Below are positions 8,311 through 18,600 of a stretch of DNA of 64,000 bases, one piece after another. The stretch comes from CAKZLS01 sp963701445. GTDB lineage: Bacteria; Pseudomonadota; Alphaproteobacteria; Rhodospirillales; Defluviicoccaceae. The stretch is taken from positions 3,577-67,576 of the forward strand of contig CAVPAM010000024.1 in NCBI GenBank assembly GCA_963701445.1. Direction: 5' to 3'. Made by a program: the position numbers and the translations under genes. Positions within the stretch are counted from its first letter, which is position 1. Every line of letters begins with the position of its first letter. The notes below the pieces were generated by a model. That model had not been told where the DNA came from. It was given only the letters and a program-made list of their open reading frames with translations, and ran no database searches.

Positions 8311-9585
8311 ATGATTCAGTCGACAACGGAGCATTGGGCGCGTCACGGCGGCCGGGAGCTCATCCTCGATTATGTCCGGCGGCTCGAGCCCCGGCGCGGC
8401 GGAAAACGCGCCGTCCATGTCGCTCTGTCCAGTTTGCCCCCGTCCTATCGGAGACCGCATCACCTCGCGGCCGCCAGGGCCGGCCTCGAGTCCCTCGCCG
8501 AACGGTCGCGGGGGCAACTCCTGAGCCTTGAGAACGCCGACCTCCTGTTCGTTTACGGTTCCGAAGCCCACCCCGAGGTGAGAGCCGAAATCGAAGCGAT
8601 CCGGAAACTGCTGGGAGTGGGTGTCCAGCGGGGCGACCGGCCGGGGAGCGCACTCGAAACGTGGTTCGATCTGGAAGCATCCTACGCGGAGTTCCTATCC
8701 TTGGTCCGGCGCGACGCCGACGCCGAGAATATGCGGACGCGGGGTGACCGGGACCTTGCCTCGAAACCCACAGGATCGCCTCGGTCCAAGCGCCGGGACG
8801 AGGTCGCCATCACGCCGGCGACGGTCACCCGGTTGGCCAAGGCGTTGCGCGGCGCCGATTTGTCGAACCTGTTGCGCCGGCAAGCCGTCTACGCCCTCGG
8901 CCGTCCCCTGTTTCCGCGTTCCCTGTTCCGCGAATTCTATTATTCCATCCCCGATCTGAGCGAAGCCGTACTGCCTCATGGAACCTTGACGTCGAACGCG
9001 CACCTGTTCCGCCACGCCACGAACGCACTCGACAGGATGATGCTGTCGTCGCTGATGAAGGGCAAAACGGAGGGCGCGGATCACGGCATCAGTATCAATC
9101 TGAATTTGTCGACGATCCTGTCAGATGATTTCATTCGGTTTGACGAAGCCAGGGATGGCGCCAACCGAAACGCGACCGTGATCGAGATTCAGTGCGCGGA
9201 TATCGGTTCCGAGACTGGGGCCTACCTGCGGGCACGCGCGCTCCTGCGGGAAAAGGGGTATCGGATTTGTGTGGACGGGGTCACGTCCCGGACCCTGGGA
9301 TCCATCGACAGCGCATGCGCGGGGGTCGATTTCGTCAAGATCCACTGGGACCCCAGGCTGGTCGGCCTGCCGGAAGCGGCGCGGGCGGGCATGCTGGCAA
9401 GGTCGCGAGCCCGGGACGAGCCGCGATTGGTCATCTCGCGCGCCGGCACGCCCGACGCCGTTGCCTTTGGCCAGTCCGTGGGCATCGAATTGTTTCAGGG
9501 CCGATACATCGACGCTCTCGCCGACAAGGACCGCCGCTGGCGCGATCTCGTCAGAGCGAATCGGGGATTTCAAGCCGGCCGGTAG
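8311..9585 (+). CDS. degenerate EAL-domain protein
   Basis: About 424 residues from ATG 8311; a TTG at 8281 is possible. The N-terminal 150 residues are unrecognised. The C-terminal half looks like an EAL (cyclic-di-GMP phosphodiesterase) fold that has lost its catalytic residues. The strand normally reading EITE is VIEIQCAD. The strand normally carrying DDFG is YRICVDGVTSRTLGSIDSA. The KI strand is VDFVKIHW, and the final GELFQGR-type loop is GIELFQGRYI. It probably binds no metal and acts as a receptor or adaptor, which is an inference. A good Shine-Dalgarno-like AAGGAGG near 8237 has no start codon at the right distance. The gene lies between ubiA and prfB, all on the plus strand. Confidence 0.6.
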   Translation: MIQSTTEHWARHGGRELILDYVRRLEPRRGGKRAVHVALSSLPPSYRRPHHLAAARAGLESLAERSRGQLLSLENADLLFVYGSEAHPEVRAEIEAIRKLLGVGVQRGDRPGSALETWFDLEASYAEFLSLVRRDADAENMRTRGDRDLASKPTGSPRSKRRDEVAITPATVTRLAKALRGADLSNLLRRQAVYALGRPLFPRSLFREFYYSIPDLSEAVLPHGTLTSNAHLFRHATNALDRMMLSSLMKGKTEGADHGISINLNLSTILSDDFIRFDEARDGANRNATVIEIQCADIGSETGAYLRARALLREKGYRICVDGVTSRTLGSIDSACAGVDFVKIHWDPRLVGLPEAARAGMLARSRARDEPRLVISRAGTPDAVAFGQSVGIELFQGRYIDALADKDRRWRDLVRANRGFQAGR

Positions 9586-9695
9586 CGTTCCGGGTTTCCG
9601 ACGCCGCGGTGCCGACTGGATCCGTGGCGTCTTGTGGCTTCGCCGTTAAGCGACTACAAAGCTCCCCTGCTTCTGGTCACTTGGCGGGGAAACTC

Positions 9696-10818
9696 ATGCG
9701 CGCCGAAATCGAATCTGTCGTTCAGGATACCCGGGAAAGCCTCGCGCGGCTGAGGAGGCATCTTTGACTACGATGCCGCCCTACTCCGCCTCGCGGAACT
9801 GAACGCCCGCGCCGAAGACCCGACGTTATGGGACAATCCGGACGAAGCGCAGAAAGTGATGCGCGAGCGCACCCGGGTGGAAGAGCGCATTGCCTGTATC
9901 GACGATCTTGAACGCGACCTCTCCGACAACGTCGAATTGCTGGAGCTGGGAGAAGCCGAAGGCGATGCCGATGTGGTCTCCGAGGCGGAGACCGCGCTTC
10001 TGCGAATGGGAGAGGACGCTCAGAAAGCGGAACTGAAGACGCTCCTGTCCGGGGAAGCCGACGGCAACGATTGCTTTCTCGAGGTCCATGCCGGCGCCGG
10101 CGGCACCGAGGCCCAGGATTGGGCGGAAATGCTGACCCGTATGTATGCGCGCTGGAGCGAGCGTCACGGCTATAAGATCGAGTGGGTCGAGGAAAGTCCG
10201 GGAGAAGAAGCCGGCATCAAGTCCACCACGCTCAGGATCAACGGACCCGACGCCTACGGCTGGATGAAAACGGAAACCGGCGTCCATCGGCTGGTCCGCA
10301 TCTCGCCCTTCGATTCAAGCGCCCGCCGCCACACCAGCTTCGCCTCCGTCGGGGTTTATCCGGTGATCGACGATTCCATCGATATCGAGGTCGCCGACGG
10401 CGACCTTCGCATCGACACGTATCGCGCTTCCGGCGCCGGCGGCCAGCACGTCAACCGAACCGATAGCGCCGTCAGAATTACCCACGTTCCCACCGGGATC
10501 GTCGTCCAATGTCAGAGCGACCGCTCGCAGCACCGCAACAAGGCGGCGGCCATGCAAATGCTGCGCGCGCGGTTATACGAACAGGAGATGCAGAGGCGGG
10601 AGGCCGCGACCCGGGCCGAGCACGACGCGAAAAGCGACATCGGTTGGGGGCACCAGATCCGTTCCTATGTGCTGCACCCGTACCAGATGGTCAAGGATCT
10701 CCGGACCAGTGTCGAGACCTCCAATACCCAGGGCGTGCTGGACGGCGACCTCGACCCGTTCCTTGCCGCCGCCCTGGCCGCCAGGGCCACGGGGCAGAGG
10801 GTCAAGGACGCGGAATAG
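9696..10818 (+). CDS. prfB: peptide chain release factor 2, read through a programmed +1 frameshift
   Basis: RF2 recognises UGA and UAA stops. The first 23 codons run from ATG 9696 (GCGGGGA ribosome site just upstream) to CTT 9762-9764, followed by an in-frame TGA. Skipping base 9765 continues as DYDAALLRLAELNARAEDPTLW and gives a full 373-residue RF2. The tripeptide region shows SPF (RISPFDSS), and the peptidyl-hydrolase GGQ loop reads SGAGGQHVNRTDSAVR. Length and order match the family. The frameshift makes synthesis respond to the RF2 level itself. It converges with fliL, with 12 bases between stops. Confidence 0.97.
9751..9770 (+). promoter_or_regulatory. RF2 programmed frameshift signal
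   Basis: The internal Shine-Dalgarno-like AGGAGG (9753-9758) lies three bases before CTT TGA C (9762-9768). This is the canonical slippery leucine codon plus in-frame UGA found in most bacterial prfB genes. When RF2 is scarce the ribosome shifts +1 from CUU to UUU and reads on. Confidence 0.95.
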
Positions 10819-10830
10819 GACCTGATCTTC

Positions 10831-11346
10831 TCAGTCGATCAGAAATGTCTTGAAAAGGATGTCCTTGGCTTCCGCCGGGGCTATGCGCTGATTGATCATG
10901 ACCAGCAGTTCCGCCCGCAGCCGTTCGGCTCCCGCCTCGCCCGAGAGTTCGCTCCGGGTCTTGCCGCGCAGATAGGATTGGACGGCATCGAGAATGACGG
11001 GTTCCTTGTCTTGAAGCGCGCCGACGTGGCTTTCGGGAAGCTCGACGACGATCTGTAATTTCACGTGGTCCGAGTTGGATTCGCCGCCGCCGAGCTGGGT
11101 CAGAATCTCGGGAAACTCCTGATAGACCGTGGCACCGCCGATATCGATGCTCACCGCCCCGGGTTCATCGCCTCCACTCAGAAAAACATACGCGCCGATG
11201 CCACCGGCCACCAGAATGACCGCCGCGGCCGCTAGGGCGACGATCCAGAATTTGGCGCGGCTGGCGGGCGGGGCCTCGGGATCGTCCCCGGCTCCCGGTT
11301 CACTCTCCGCATCGCCGGTTTTCCCGTCGGGATCGTCGGCCGCCAT
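10831..11346 (-). CDS. fliL: flagellar basal-body protein FliL
   Basis: A 171-residue single-pass inner-membrane protein. It has a short acidic cytoplasmic N-terminus, a transmembrane helix at about 34-56 (FWIVALAAAAVILVAGGIGA) and a periplasmic FliL domain ending in a conserved tail (EAKDILFKTFLID). FliL rings surround the stator around the flagellar motor and influence torque. No other flagellar gene is in the window, so this copy is detached from the usual fliLM cluster. The preceding gene on the same strand, about 70 bases away, is a ferritin-like protein. Confidence 0.85.
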   Translation of the reverse strand: MAADDPDGKTGDAESEPGAGDDPEAPPASRAKFWIVALAAAAVILVAGGIGAYVFLSGGDEPGAVSIDIGGATVYQEFPEILTQLGGGESNSDHVKLQIVVELPESHVGALQDKEPVILDAVQSYLRGKTRSELSGEAGAERLRAELLVMINQRIAPAEAKDILFKTFLID

Positions 11347-11414
11347 TGTTCAGATCCAGACCACGGGTTGCCCGAAATCGGTTCCCGGCCGGCAAGGGCG
11401 CCGAACAGGCCCGG

Positions 11415-11876
11415 TCAATCGGCGAATGTCCCCAGATCGCCCGGTTGGCGAAGCATCTTGTCCACTTCGCTCATATGCTTGGATTCCTCGGCGACCATGG
11501 TCCGCGCGTACTCTTCCAGCATGACGTCCAGGCTCTCGACCAGTTCGAGAAGCTCCTTGTACAACTCAAGAGCGCCGCGCTCGTGCTCCAGCGATTCCCT
11601 GAGAATGTCCCCGGTATCGTGCTTTTCGCTTTCCAGCAGCTTGCCGATGCCCAATGAGGGATGTCCGCCCAAGGCGGTCACCATCTCGCCCGCTTCCTGG
11701 GCGTGAAGCAGCGACTCGTCGGCCTGGGACCGCAGCCACTTGACGATCGGAATCCGACCGTACCCATAAACCATGAAGGAATAGTGCGTGTAGCGAACGA
11801 CGCCCGCCAATTCGGCCTCGAGTATCCTGTTGAGAACCGCGAGAACCGCTGTTCGATCTATGCCACTGCTTGCCAT
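11415..11876 (-). CDS. ferritin-like (bacterioferritin family) protein
   Basis: A 153-residue all-helical protein starting MASSGIDRTAVL. The iron-ligand pattern of ferritin-like four-helix bundles is visible: E in ILEAELAGVVRYTHYS, E and H in HAQEAGEMVTALGG, E..H in ESLEHERGALELYKE, and E..KH in MVAEESKHMSEVDKM. Bacterioferritin-type proteins of this short class store or oxidise ferrous iron in the cytoplasm. The longer open frame upstream to 12,014 has no family likeness, so the ATG at 11876 is preferred. It lies upstream of fliL with a normal intergenic gap. Confidence 0.8.
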   Translation of the reverse strand: MASSGIDRTAVLAVLNRILEAELAGVVRYTHYSFMVYGYGRIPIVKWLRSQADESLLHAQEAGEMVTALGGHPSLGIGKLLESEKHDTGDILRESLEHERGALELYKELLELVESLDVMLEEYARTMVAEESKHMSEVDKMLRQPGDLGTFAD

Positions 11877-12047
11877 GACAACTCCCACAATGCCTGCCTG
11901 TTGATGCCATCGGTCATTGGCGGGGTTCGGTCCCCACCTTCTAGTCCCGAAGGCTGTGTTGGAGCCAATGTCAATGACCCCTCTCTGCGTAACAGAACAA
12001 GACGGCGGACGCAACGCGCCATCGGATCACGCAAGCGCCCAGCACCG

Positions 12048-12512
12048 TCACAGGTCCCTGACCGCTTGCAGAACGTCTTCCGCGTGGCCAGGAACCTTCA
12101 CTTTCCGCCATGCCCGCCGTATCACACCCTGTCCATCGATCAAAAAGGTGGAGCGCTCGACCCCCATGTACTTCTTGCCGTACATGCTTTTCTCTTTCCA
12201 GACGCCGAAGGCTTCGCACAGGGATTTGTCCTCGTCGGCGATGAGGGCGAAGTTGAGATCGTGTTTCCCCTTGAATTTGTCATGACTGGCGATGCCGTCC
12301 GGAGAAACGCCGACGACAATGGCGCCAGCGGATTCGAATTCGCCGAGCGCATCCCGAAACGCCTGGGCCTGCTTCGTGCATCCCGACGTGTTGTCCTTCG
12401 GGTAGAAGTAAAGCACGACGGTCTTGCCGGAAATATCGGCGGAAGACACGGTGCCACCGCTATCCGTCGGAAGAGTGAAGTCCGGAATGCTGTCGCCGAC
12501 GTCAACACCCAT
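12048..12512 (-). CDS. bcp: thioredoxin-dependent peroxiredoxin, Bcp/PrxQ type
   Basis: A 154-residue peroxiredoxin that reduces hydrogen and organic peroxides in the cytoplasm. The peroxidatic cysteine is Cys45 in FYPKDNTSGCTKQA. The family consensus there is TPGCT, so a Pro-to-Ser change is present next to the active site. The resolving cysteine five residues on is absent (Gln50); the only other cysteine is Cys99. The C-terminal strand STFLIDGQGVIRRAW is typical. It follows glnE on the same strand with a short gap, a common alphaproteobacterial pairing. Confidence 0.93.
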   Translation of the reverse strand: MGVDVGDSIPDFTLPTDSGGTVSSADISGKTVVLYFYPKDNTSGCTKQAQAFRDALGEFESAGAIVVGVSPDGIASHDKFKGKHDLNFALIADEDKSLCEAFGVWKEKSMYGKKYMGVERSTFLIDGQGVIRRAWRKVKVPGHAEDVLQAVRDL

Positions 12513-12545
12513 GGGGCGCTCCTTTCTTGTCAGGTCGCGGGGAGG

Positions 12546-15500
12546 CTATGTCGAATCCACAATCTCGGACACGAGCTTCGCGGCCGGCTCTTCGACGATG
12601 GTCACGAAGTGTGCGTGGACCCGACGCCTCGTTTCACGGATTTTGGTGACCAGTGCCTGAAAATCAAGGCCGCCGATATCCCGTAACGCCATTCTCAAGG
12701 CCTTGGGCGCGTCGTCCTCTCCGGTCGCCTCTATCGCCTCGCTGAGGGTCAGCCTGACGCGCTCCTGCACGCACTGCCACAAAAGCAAGCCATCCACCAA
12801 GTCGTCGGCAATCTCCCGGTTCAGGAGTTCGGCCGAGCGAATCTTCCGCAATGCCGTGAGAGTGCTGGTGGAGAGAATCTCCGGATGATCATGGGCGTGC
12901 AGCAACTGCAGGTATTGGGCGATGAATTCGATGTCCACCAGTCCGCCCCTCATCTGCTTGATCTCCCAGATGGAGTCGGTGCGTTTCTCGGTTTCCAGGC
13001 GCTTGCGCATGTCCGCCACGTCGGCCAGCAGAACGTCACGGTCACGGTGTTTTGTCAGGGCCCTCCGGATCGCCGAATCGATATTCGCGACCAGGTCGGG
13101 CGGGCCGGAAACAACACGGGCGCGGGTCAATGCCATTTGCTCCCATGTCCATGCCTCTTCGCTCTGGTAGCGTTGAAAGGCTTCGAGACTGACCGCGATG
13201 GGTCCGGCCTTTCCCGATGGCCGCAGCCGCATGTCCACCTCGTAAAACCGTCCTTCGGCCGTTGGCGCCGTCAAGGCGTTGATCAGGCGCTGGCTGAGGC
13301 GCGCGAAATACTGGGTCGCGTGCAAAGGCCGATCGCCACTTGGAGATCGCGCTGTCCCCGGGCGTGCCGTAAATGAAAATCAGATCCAGATCCGACGTGG
13401 CCGTCATCTCGCGGCCGCCCAGCTTTCCCATGCCGACGATCGCCATGTCGCTTCCTTGGATACGGCCGTGTTGCCCGGCAAACTCGGCTTCCACTCTCGG
13501 ATAAAGCCCCCCGATCGCGGCTTCGGCAATGTTGCTCCATGCGACGGCCGCCTCGGCCGGGCTCAAGTGGCCGCGCAGGCTCTGAACACCAACCTGAAAC
13601 CTGCGATCCTTGGACCAGCGACGACTGATGTCGAGCACGTCTTCGATGTCCGTTGCCTCTGAAAGCAGGGTCGAAAGTTCCTCGAGGAGATCTTCCGCCG
13701 ATGGTGGCGGTTCGAAAAAATCCGCGCCCAGGACGCTCTCCAGCACCCAGGGACGGCGGGTCAAATGCTGCGCCAGGCGGGGCGCGACGCCCATGATTTC
13801 CGCGACAAGCTGAAGCAGTTCGGGTTTTGCATGGAACATGGAGAACAGTTGTATGCCGGCGGGGAGTCCGTTTAGGAACCGGTCGAAGGCGAGAAACACG
13901 GCATCGGGGTCGGGCATGTCCGACAGCGCCTTGAGCAATATGGGCGTCAGCTCGGTCAGCAACTCCCGTGCCCGTGTGCTTCTCATGGCTCGGCAGCGGC
14001 CGTGGTGCCAGCCACGAATGGCGTCGTCCACCAGGCGAGGGTTGGAGAAACCCAATTTTTCCAGTGTCACCAGGGTGTCCGGATCCTCTTCTCCGCCGGT
14101 AAACACCAGATTGCCGCCAATCCCGTTCTCGACGCTCAACGCCGGGGCATCCTCGAAGAGATCGGCGTAATGGGATTCGACCGCGCGGAGTTGGATCTCC
14201 AACGCGGCGCCGAAGGCCTCGTCGTCCGGATAGCCCATGAAGACCGCGAACTCGCGAAGCTTTTGGCGGTCCTTTGGCAGCGAGTGCGTCTGCTCGTCGT
14301 TGAGCATCTGCAAGCGATGCTCGACACGACGGAGATAGCGATAGGCGTCGATGAGCTCTTGGGACGTTTCGGGACTGATTTTTCCCGCCGCGGCAAGGGC
14401 CGAGAGGGCGCCGATGGTCTCGATGGCTCTCAACTCCGGAAGTCGCCCCCCCCAGATCAGCTGCTGCGTCTGGACGAAAAACTCGATCTCGCGGATACCG
14501 CCACGGCCCAGCTTGATATTGTGTCCGGCGATCGCGATCGTTGCGCCGCCCCGGTGGGCATTGATTTGGCGCTTGATGGAGTGGATATCCTGAATTGCCG
14601 CGAAGTCGAGGTTTTTCCGCCATACGAAGGGCCTCATCGCTTCGAGAAAGGCGTTACCGGCATTCCGGTCTCCGGCCACCGCGCGCGCCTTGATGAACGC
14701 GGCGCGCTCCCAGTTCTGGCCCAGGGTTTCATAGTAGGTCTCGGCGGCTATGACGGACATGGCCGGCGGCGTGGATCCCGGATCGGGCCGCAGCCTCAAG
14801 TCGGTTCGAAACACGTAACCGTCTGTCGTGCGCTCCGACAGGATCTTAACGAGGTTACGAGTCAGGCGCACAAAATGCTGTTGCAATGAATCCGGGCTCT
14901 CGGTTCTGATCCGGTCCGTGTCGTACAAAACGATCAGATCGATATCGCTCGAATAATTTAGTTCCCGCGCGCCCAGTTTGCCCATGCCGATCACGATCAG
15001 GCCGGAGTCCCGCAATGGGTCGGAAACATCGGAAAGACCGATGACCCCGCGCCCGGCGGCTTGCGCCAGCAGATAGGACAAGGCGCAATCAATGGCCGCA
15101 TCCGCGAAATCCGACAGGCTGCCGGTCACCGCTTCCAACGACCAGACCTCCGCGATATCGGCCAGGGCGGTGGTGAGGGCGAGCCTGCGTTTTGCGAAGC
15201 GAAGCGATCGCGCCGGATCTTCGCCGGATGCCGCTTTTTGTGAGATTTCGGAAACGGAATCCATGATCCGCCGGCAACTCGCGTCCGGGCCGTCCGTGAA
15301 CAGGGAAACCGTAAACGCTGGCTCCTGTTCCGCGCACAGGGTAAGGAAGGAACTGTTGCCAAACACGGCGTTCAGGAGTTGACGCGAGCCGCCGTCCCCA
15401 AGCAGGTTGGCGGCGGCGGCTTGGAGGTCGGGGTCCCCGGTTCGGGCGACGGCTTCTTGCCAACGCTCGAGGCCAGAACATGCCCGGCCGGCGTCGGCGG

Positions 15501-15546
15501 CATCCGGAAACTTACCATCACCCAGGGCGAAACCCGATTCACACAT
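12546..15546 (-). CDS. glnE: glutamine synthetase adenylyltransferase/deadenylase with a one-base frameshift
   Basis: GlnE adds and removes AMP on glutamine synthetase in response to nitrogen status. Two nucleotidyltransferase domains are visible: the N-terminal one with NYSSDIDLIVLYD and the C-terminal one with ATSDLDLIFIYG. Between and after them lie helical PII-responsive regions (GRGGIREIEFFVQ, RGGLVDIEFIAQYLQ). The frame breaks near 13,339-13,342: after DSAISK the protein resumes in another frame as GDRPLHATQYFARLSQ. Dropping one base restores about 999 residues, the normal length. ATG 15546 is chosen because upstream residues look non-coding. Sequencing error or a recent mutation is possible. 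Confidence 0.93.
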
Positions 15547-15645
15547 GTTGCACAGCGTCCTTCTACCCCAAACCGAACGTTTACCGTACACTGAGGGCCG
15601 GAACAATTCCGGTCAAGGTAACGTCATGGGCTTAGGGATATTTCG

Positions 15646-18600
15646 GTGATCAGGCGCGCGTTGGTGGCCGTCGGTTACGCGGCGTGTGGGCTCGTGGCCG
15701 TCGTCCTGATTTCCGCCGGCGTCTTGGCTTGGCGGCTGTCCACGGGTCCTGTTTCACTGGGCCCGCTGATGCCCGTGGTGGACTTGGCGCTGGGGGCGAT
15801 GACCGGGTCTCTTGACGTATCGGTCGACGACGCGGTGCTGACCTGGCGGCGATCCGATCGGATCCTGGATGTACGGCTTGTCGACGCCGAGGCAAGAAGT
15901 CCCGAAGAGCAGATCGTGGCGCGCGTGCCCGAATTGTCCGTCGCGCTCAAGACGGACGCTCTCCTGAGCGGCGTGATCAGTCCCACGGAGATCGAAATCG
16001 TTCGCCCCGATGTCCGGCTCGTGCGCACCGCCGACACCGGCTCTGTCATGACCGAAAAGTCTGACGAGAGTTCCGGACCGGCGCTCTCCTCCGTCATGTC
16101 GTTTCTGGCCGAAATGTCCGGCTCCGACGGCCAGATGCGGGAGCTGTCGCGCATTCGCGTGGTGGACGGAGCAGTGAGTGTGGAAGATCGGCTATTGGGG
16201 CTCTCCTGGAATGGGTCGATTCGAAATACCGCGCTTTGGCGGGAACCGAGCGGCATCAGGGCAAAAGGGTTTCTTTCCCTGACGTCCGATAGCGACCAGG
16301 CCGAACTTGCATTCGCGGGCGACTATGACGCCGAGGGACAAACCCTCAGCGCGGGCATCAGCTTCGATCAGGTCCGGCCCTCCGCGTTTGCGTTGCTGGG
16401 ATCATGGTTCGGCAACCTCGCCGCCATCGATCTTCCTGTTCGAGGAACCGCCAACCTGCTCGCGGAGGGTGACGGCAGGATCAGCAAAGTCGGATTCGAT
16501 GTTCTCGGCGGCGCCGGGCATCTGGCCCTGCCTGTTCCTCTCGCGCAGGAGTTGGGAATTTTGGACGCGGCCCAGCGCTTGGCCGCGCGTGGTCTTCAGT
16601 TGAGTGGCACATACAAGAACGAAGGAATGGCACTTGCCATCGATCAGTTGGAGATCGACTTGGAACCGGGCCAGACCGTGTATCTTCCGGCGCCGCTGGA
16701 TCACAAAATGCCGCTTCTGTCCGTCCAGGGACAGGGGCGGTATCTTGGCGACCAACAGCGCGTGGAAATGGAATCTCTGGAGCTCAACCTGGACGGTCCC
16801 GTGATCGGCGCGACGGCCACCGCCACCGGACTTTTCGGCAATCTGGCGGCCGAGGCCCGGATTACCGCCAGCGATGTTCGAACCAACGACCTCGCGCGCT
16901 ATTGGCCAGCGTCGGTCGCCGTGAATGCCCGCGACTGGTGCACGACAAAGTTGGCCGACGGAGGCATCACCGAAGCCACGGTCAATCTTGCCGCCGCCAT
17001 GACCGACAAGGGCGTGGAATTGACGTCGGTGTCCGGAACCATGGACGTCAAGGGGCTTACGGTCGACTACCTGCCACCCATGCCGAAGGCCCGGGGAGCT
17101 TCCGGCGTCGCCACCTTCGATATGAACAGCTTTAGCGTGAAGATCGCGGGCGGGGAGGCGGAAGGTGTGTCGGTTCGGGGAGGAACCGCCAGACTGTACG
17201 ATTTCGGCAAGCCGCAGGAAATGGCGGACATCGATCTGTCGATCGAAGGTCCAATCCCGAAGGTGCTGGCGCTGATCGACCACCCGCCGCTCGGTTACGT
17301 CAAGTCCATGGGCCTCACTCCGGATCAGGCCGGGGGGGTCGCGTCGGGGCGCGTGCGACTACAGTTTCCGCTTATGGCGGATTTGCCGCTGGAGCGGCTC
17401 CGCGTTTCCGCCGATATCAAGCTGGATAAGGTTTCCGTAACCAAAATCGCCCTTGGCGCCGACGTAACGAATGGCCGGTTGACGATCAAGCTCGACGAAA
17501 AGGGCATGGACGTCAAAGGGCCAATCGACATTGAAAATGCGCCCGCCGTCATTGAGTGGAGAGAGAATTTCGAGACCGGCGCGCCCTTCGACACCCGTTT
17601 AATCGTTCAGATTGCCGACGCCGACGTCAGTTTGCTTCGAGCTCTCAAGCTGAAAGACGCACCGTTGATCGAGGATCGCGTCAGCGGACGACTCGGTGTG
17701 GATATACGGTATGTCGCCTATCCCAGCGGCGAAGACGACGTTGAAATCAACGCGGACGGCACGAGGGCGTCCCTTGCTTTTCCCTATTTCGGCTGGAAAA
17801 AACCGGTCGGAAATCCGGCGAATGGCGTTTTCAAGGCAAAAATGCGTAACGGCCGTTTGACCGAAATTTCGAGCTTCAAGCTATCGGGCCCGAACTTAAG
17901 CATCCAGGGTTCCGGCCGGTTCACGGATGGCGGCGAATTGAAGAGTGTCAGCGTCGACGCAATCGCGGTCGAACGGACAAACATGGAGGCAACGCTCTCC
18001 GCGCTTGCTGATGGCGGGTGGGATATCGTTATCAATGGCGAGAGCTTCGATATCGGACCATTCATCACAGAACTGGAGCGATCGGACCCGAAAGGCCAGC
18101 CAAGCACGCTCGGCAATACGCCCCTGGCGATCACGGTCGATCTCGACACCGTTTGGATCGATCCCAAGCATCCGCTCAAGAAGGTTTCCGGGACAATCGT
18201 GCGAGACAACGACGTATGGAATCTGGTGCAGGTCGAAGGACGGGTTGGAGCCGGGTCTCCCCTCGTCCTAGCGATAACCGGGGGTAAGGGGGCATCGCGG
18301 ACGCTCAAAGTGACCTCGTCGGATGCCGGTGGCACCCTTCGGAGCCTCGGGGTGTTCGAAAATATGGTCGGCGGAAAACTCCGCATAAACGGCAGTTTCG
18401 ACGACACCGTGCCGGGAAGCCCGCTGACCGGGACCGTCAAGGTCACCGACTACCGTATCGCCAATGCCCCGGGGATGGCGAAGCTTCTCAGCATCATGGC
18501 TCTAACCGGGATTCTCGGCCAACTTCGGGGCGAAGGGATAGGGTTTTCCATCTTGAGCGTGCCGTTCACCTTGCACAACGATGTCTTGGAAATCCGGGAC

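Noticed and set aside
9192..9767. Plus-strand frame ending at the RF2 stop, as a separate gene
   Set aside because: Only its last 23 codons, from ATG 9696, are real; they are the prfB leader. The rest is a shadow of the EAL-like gene.
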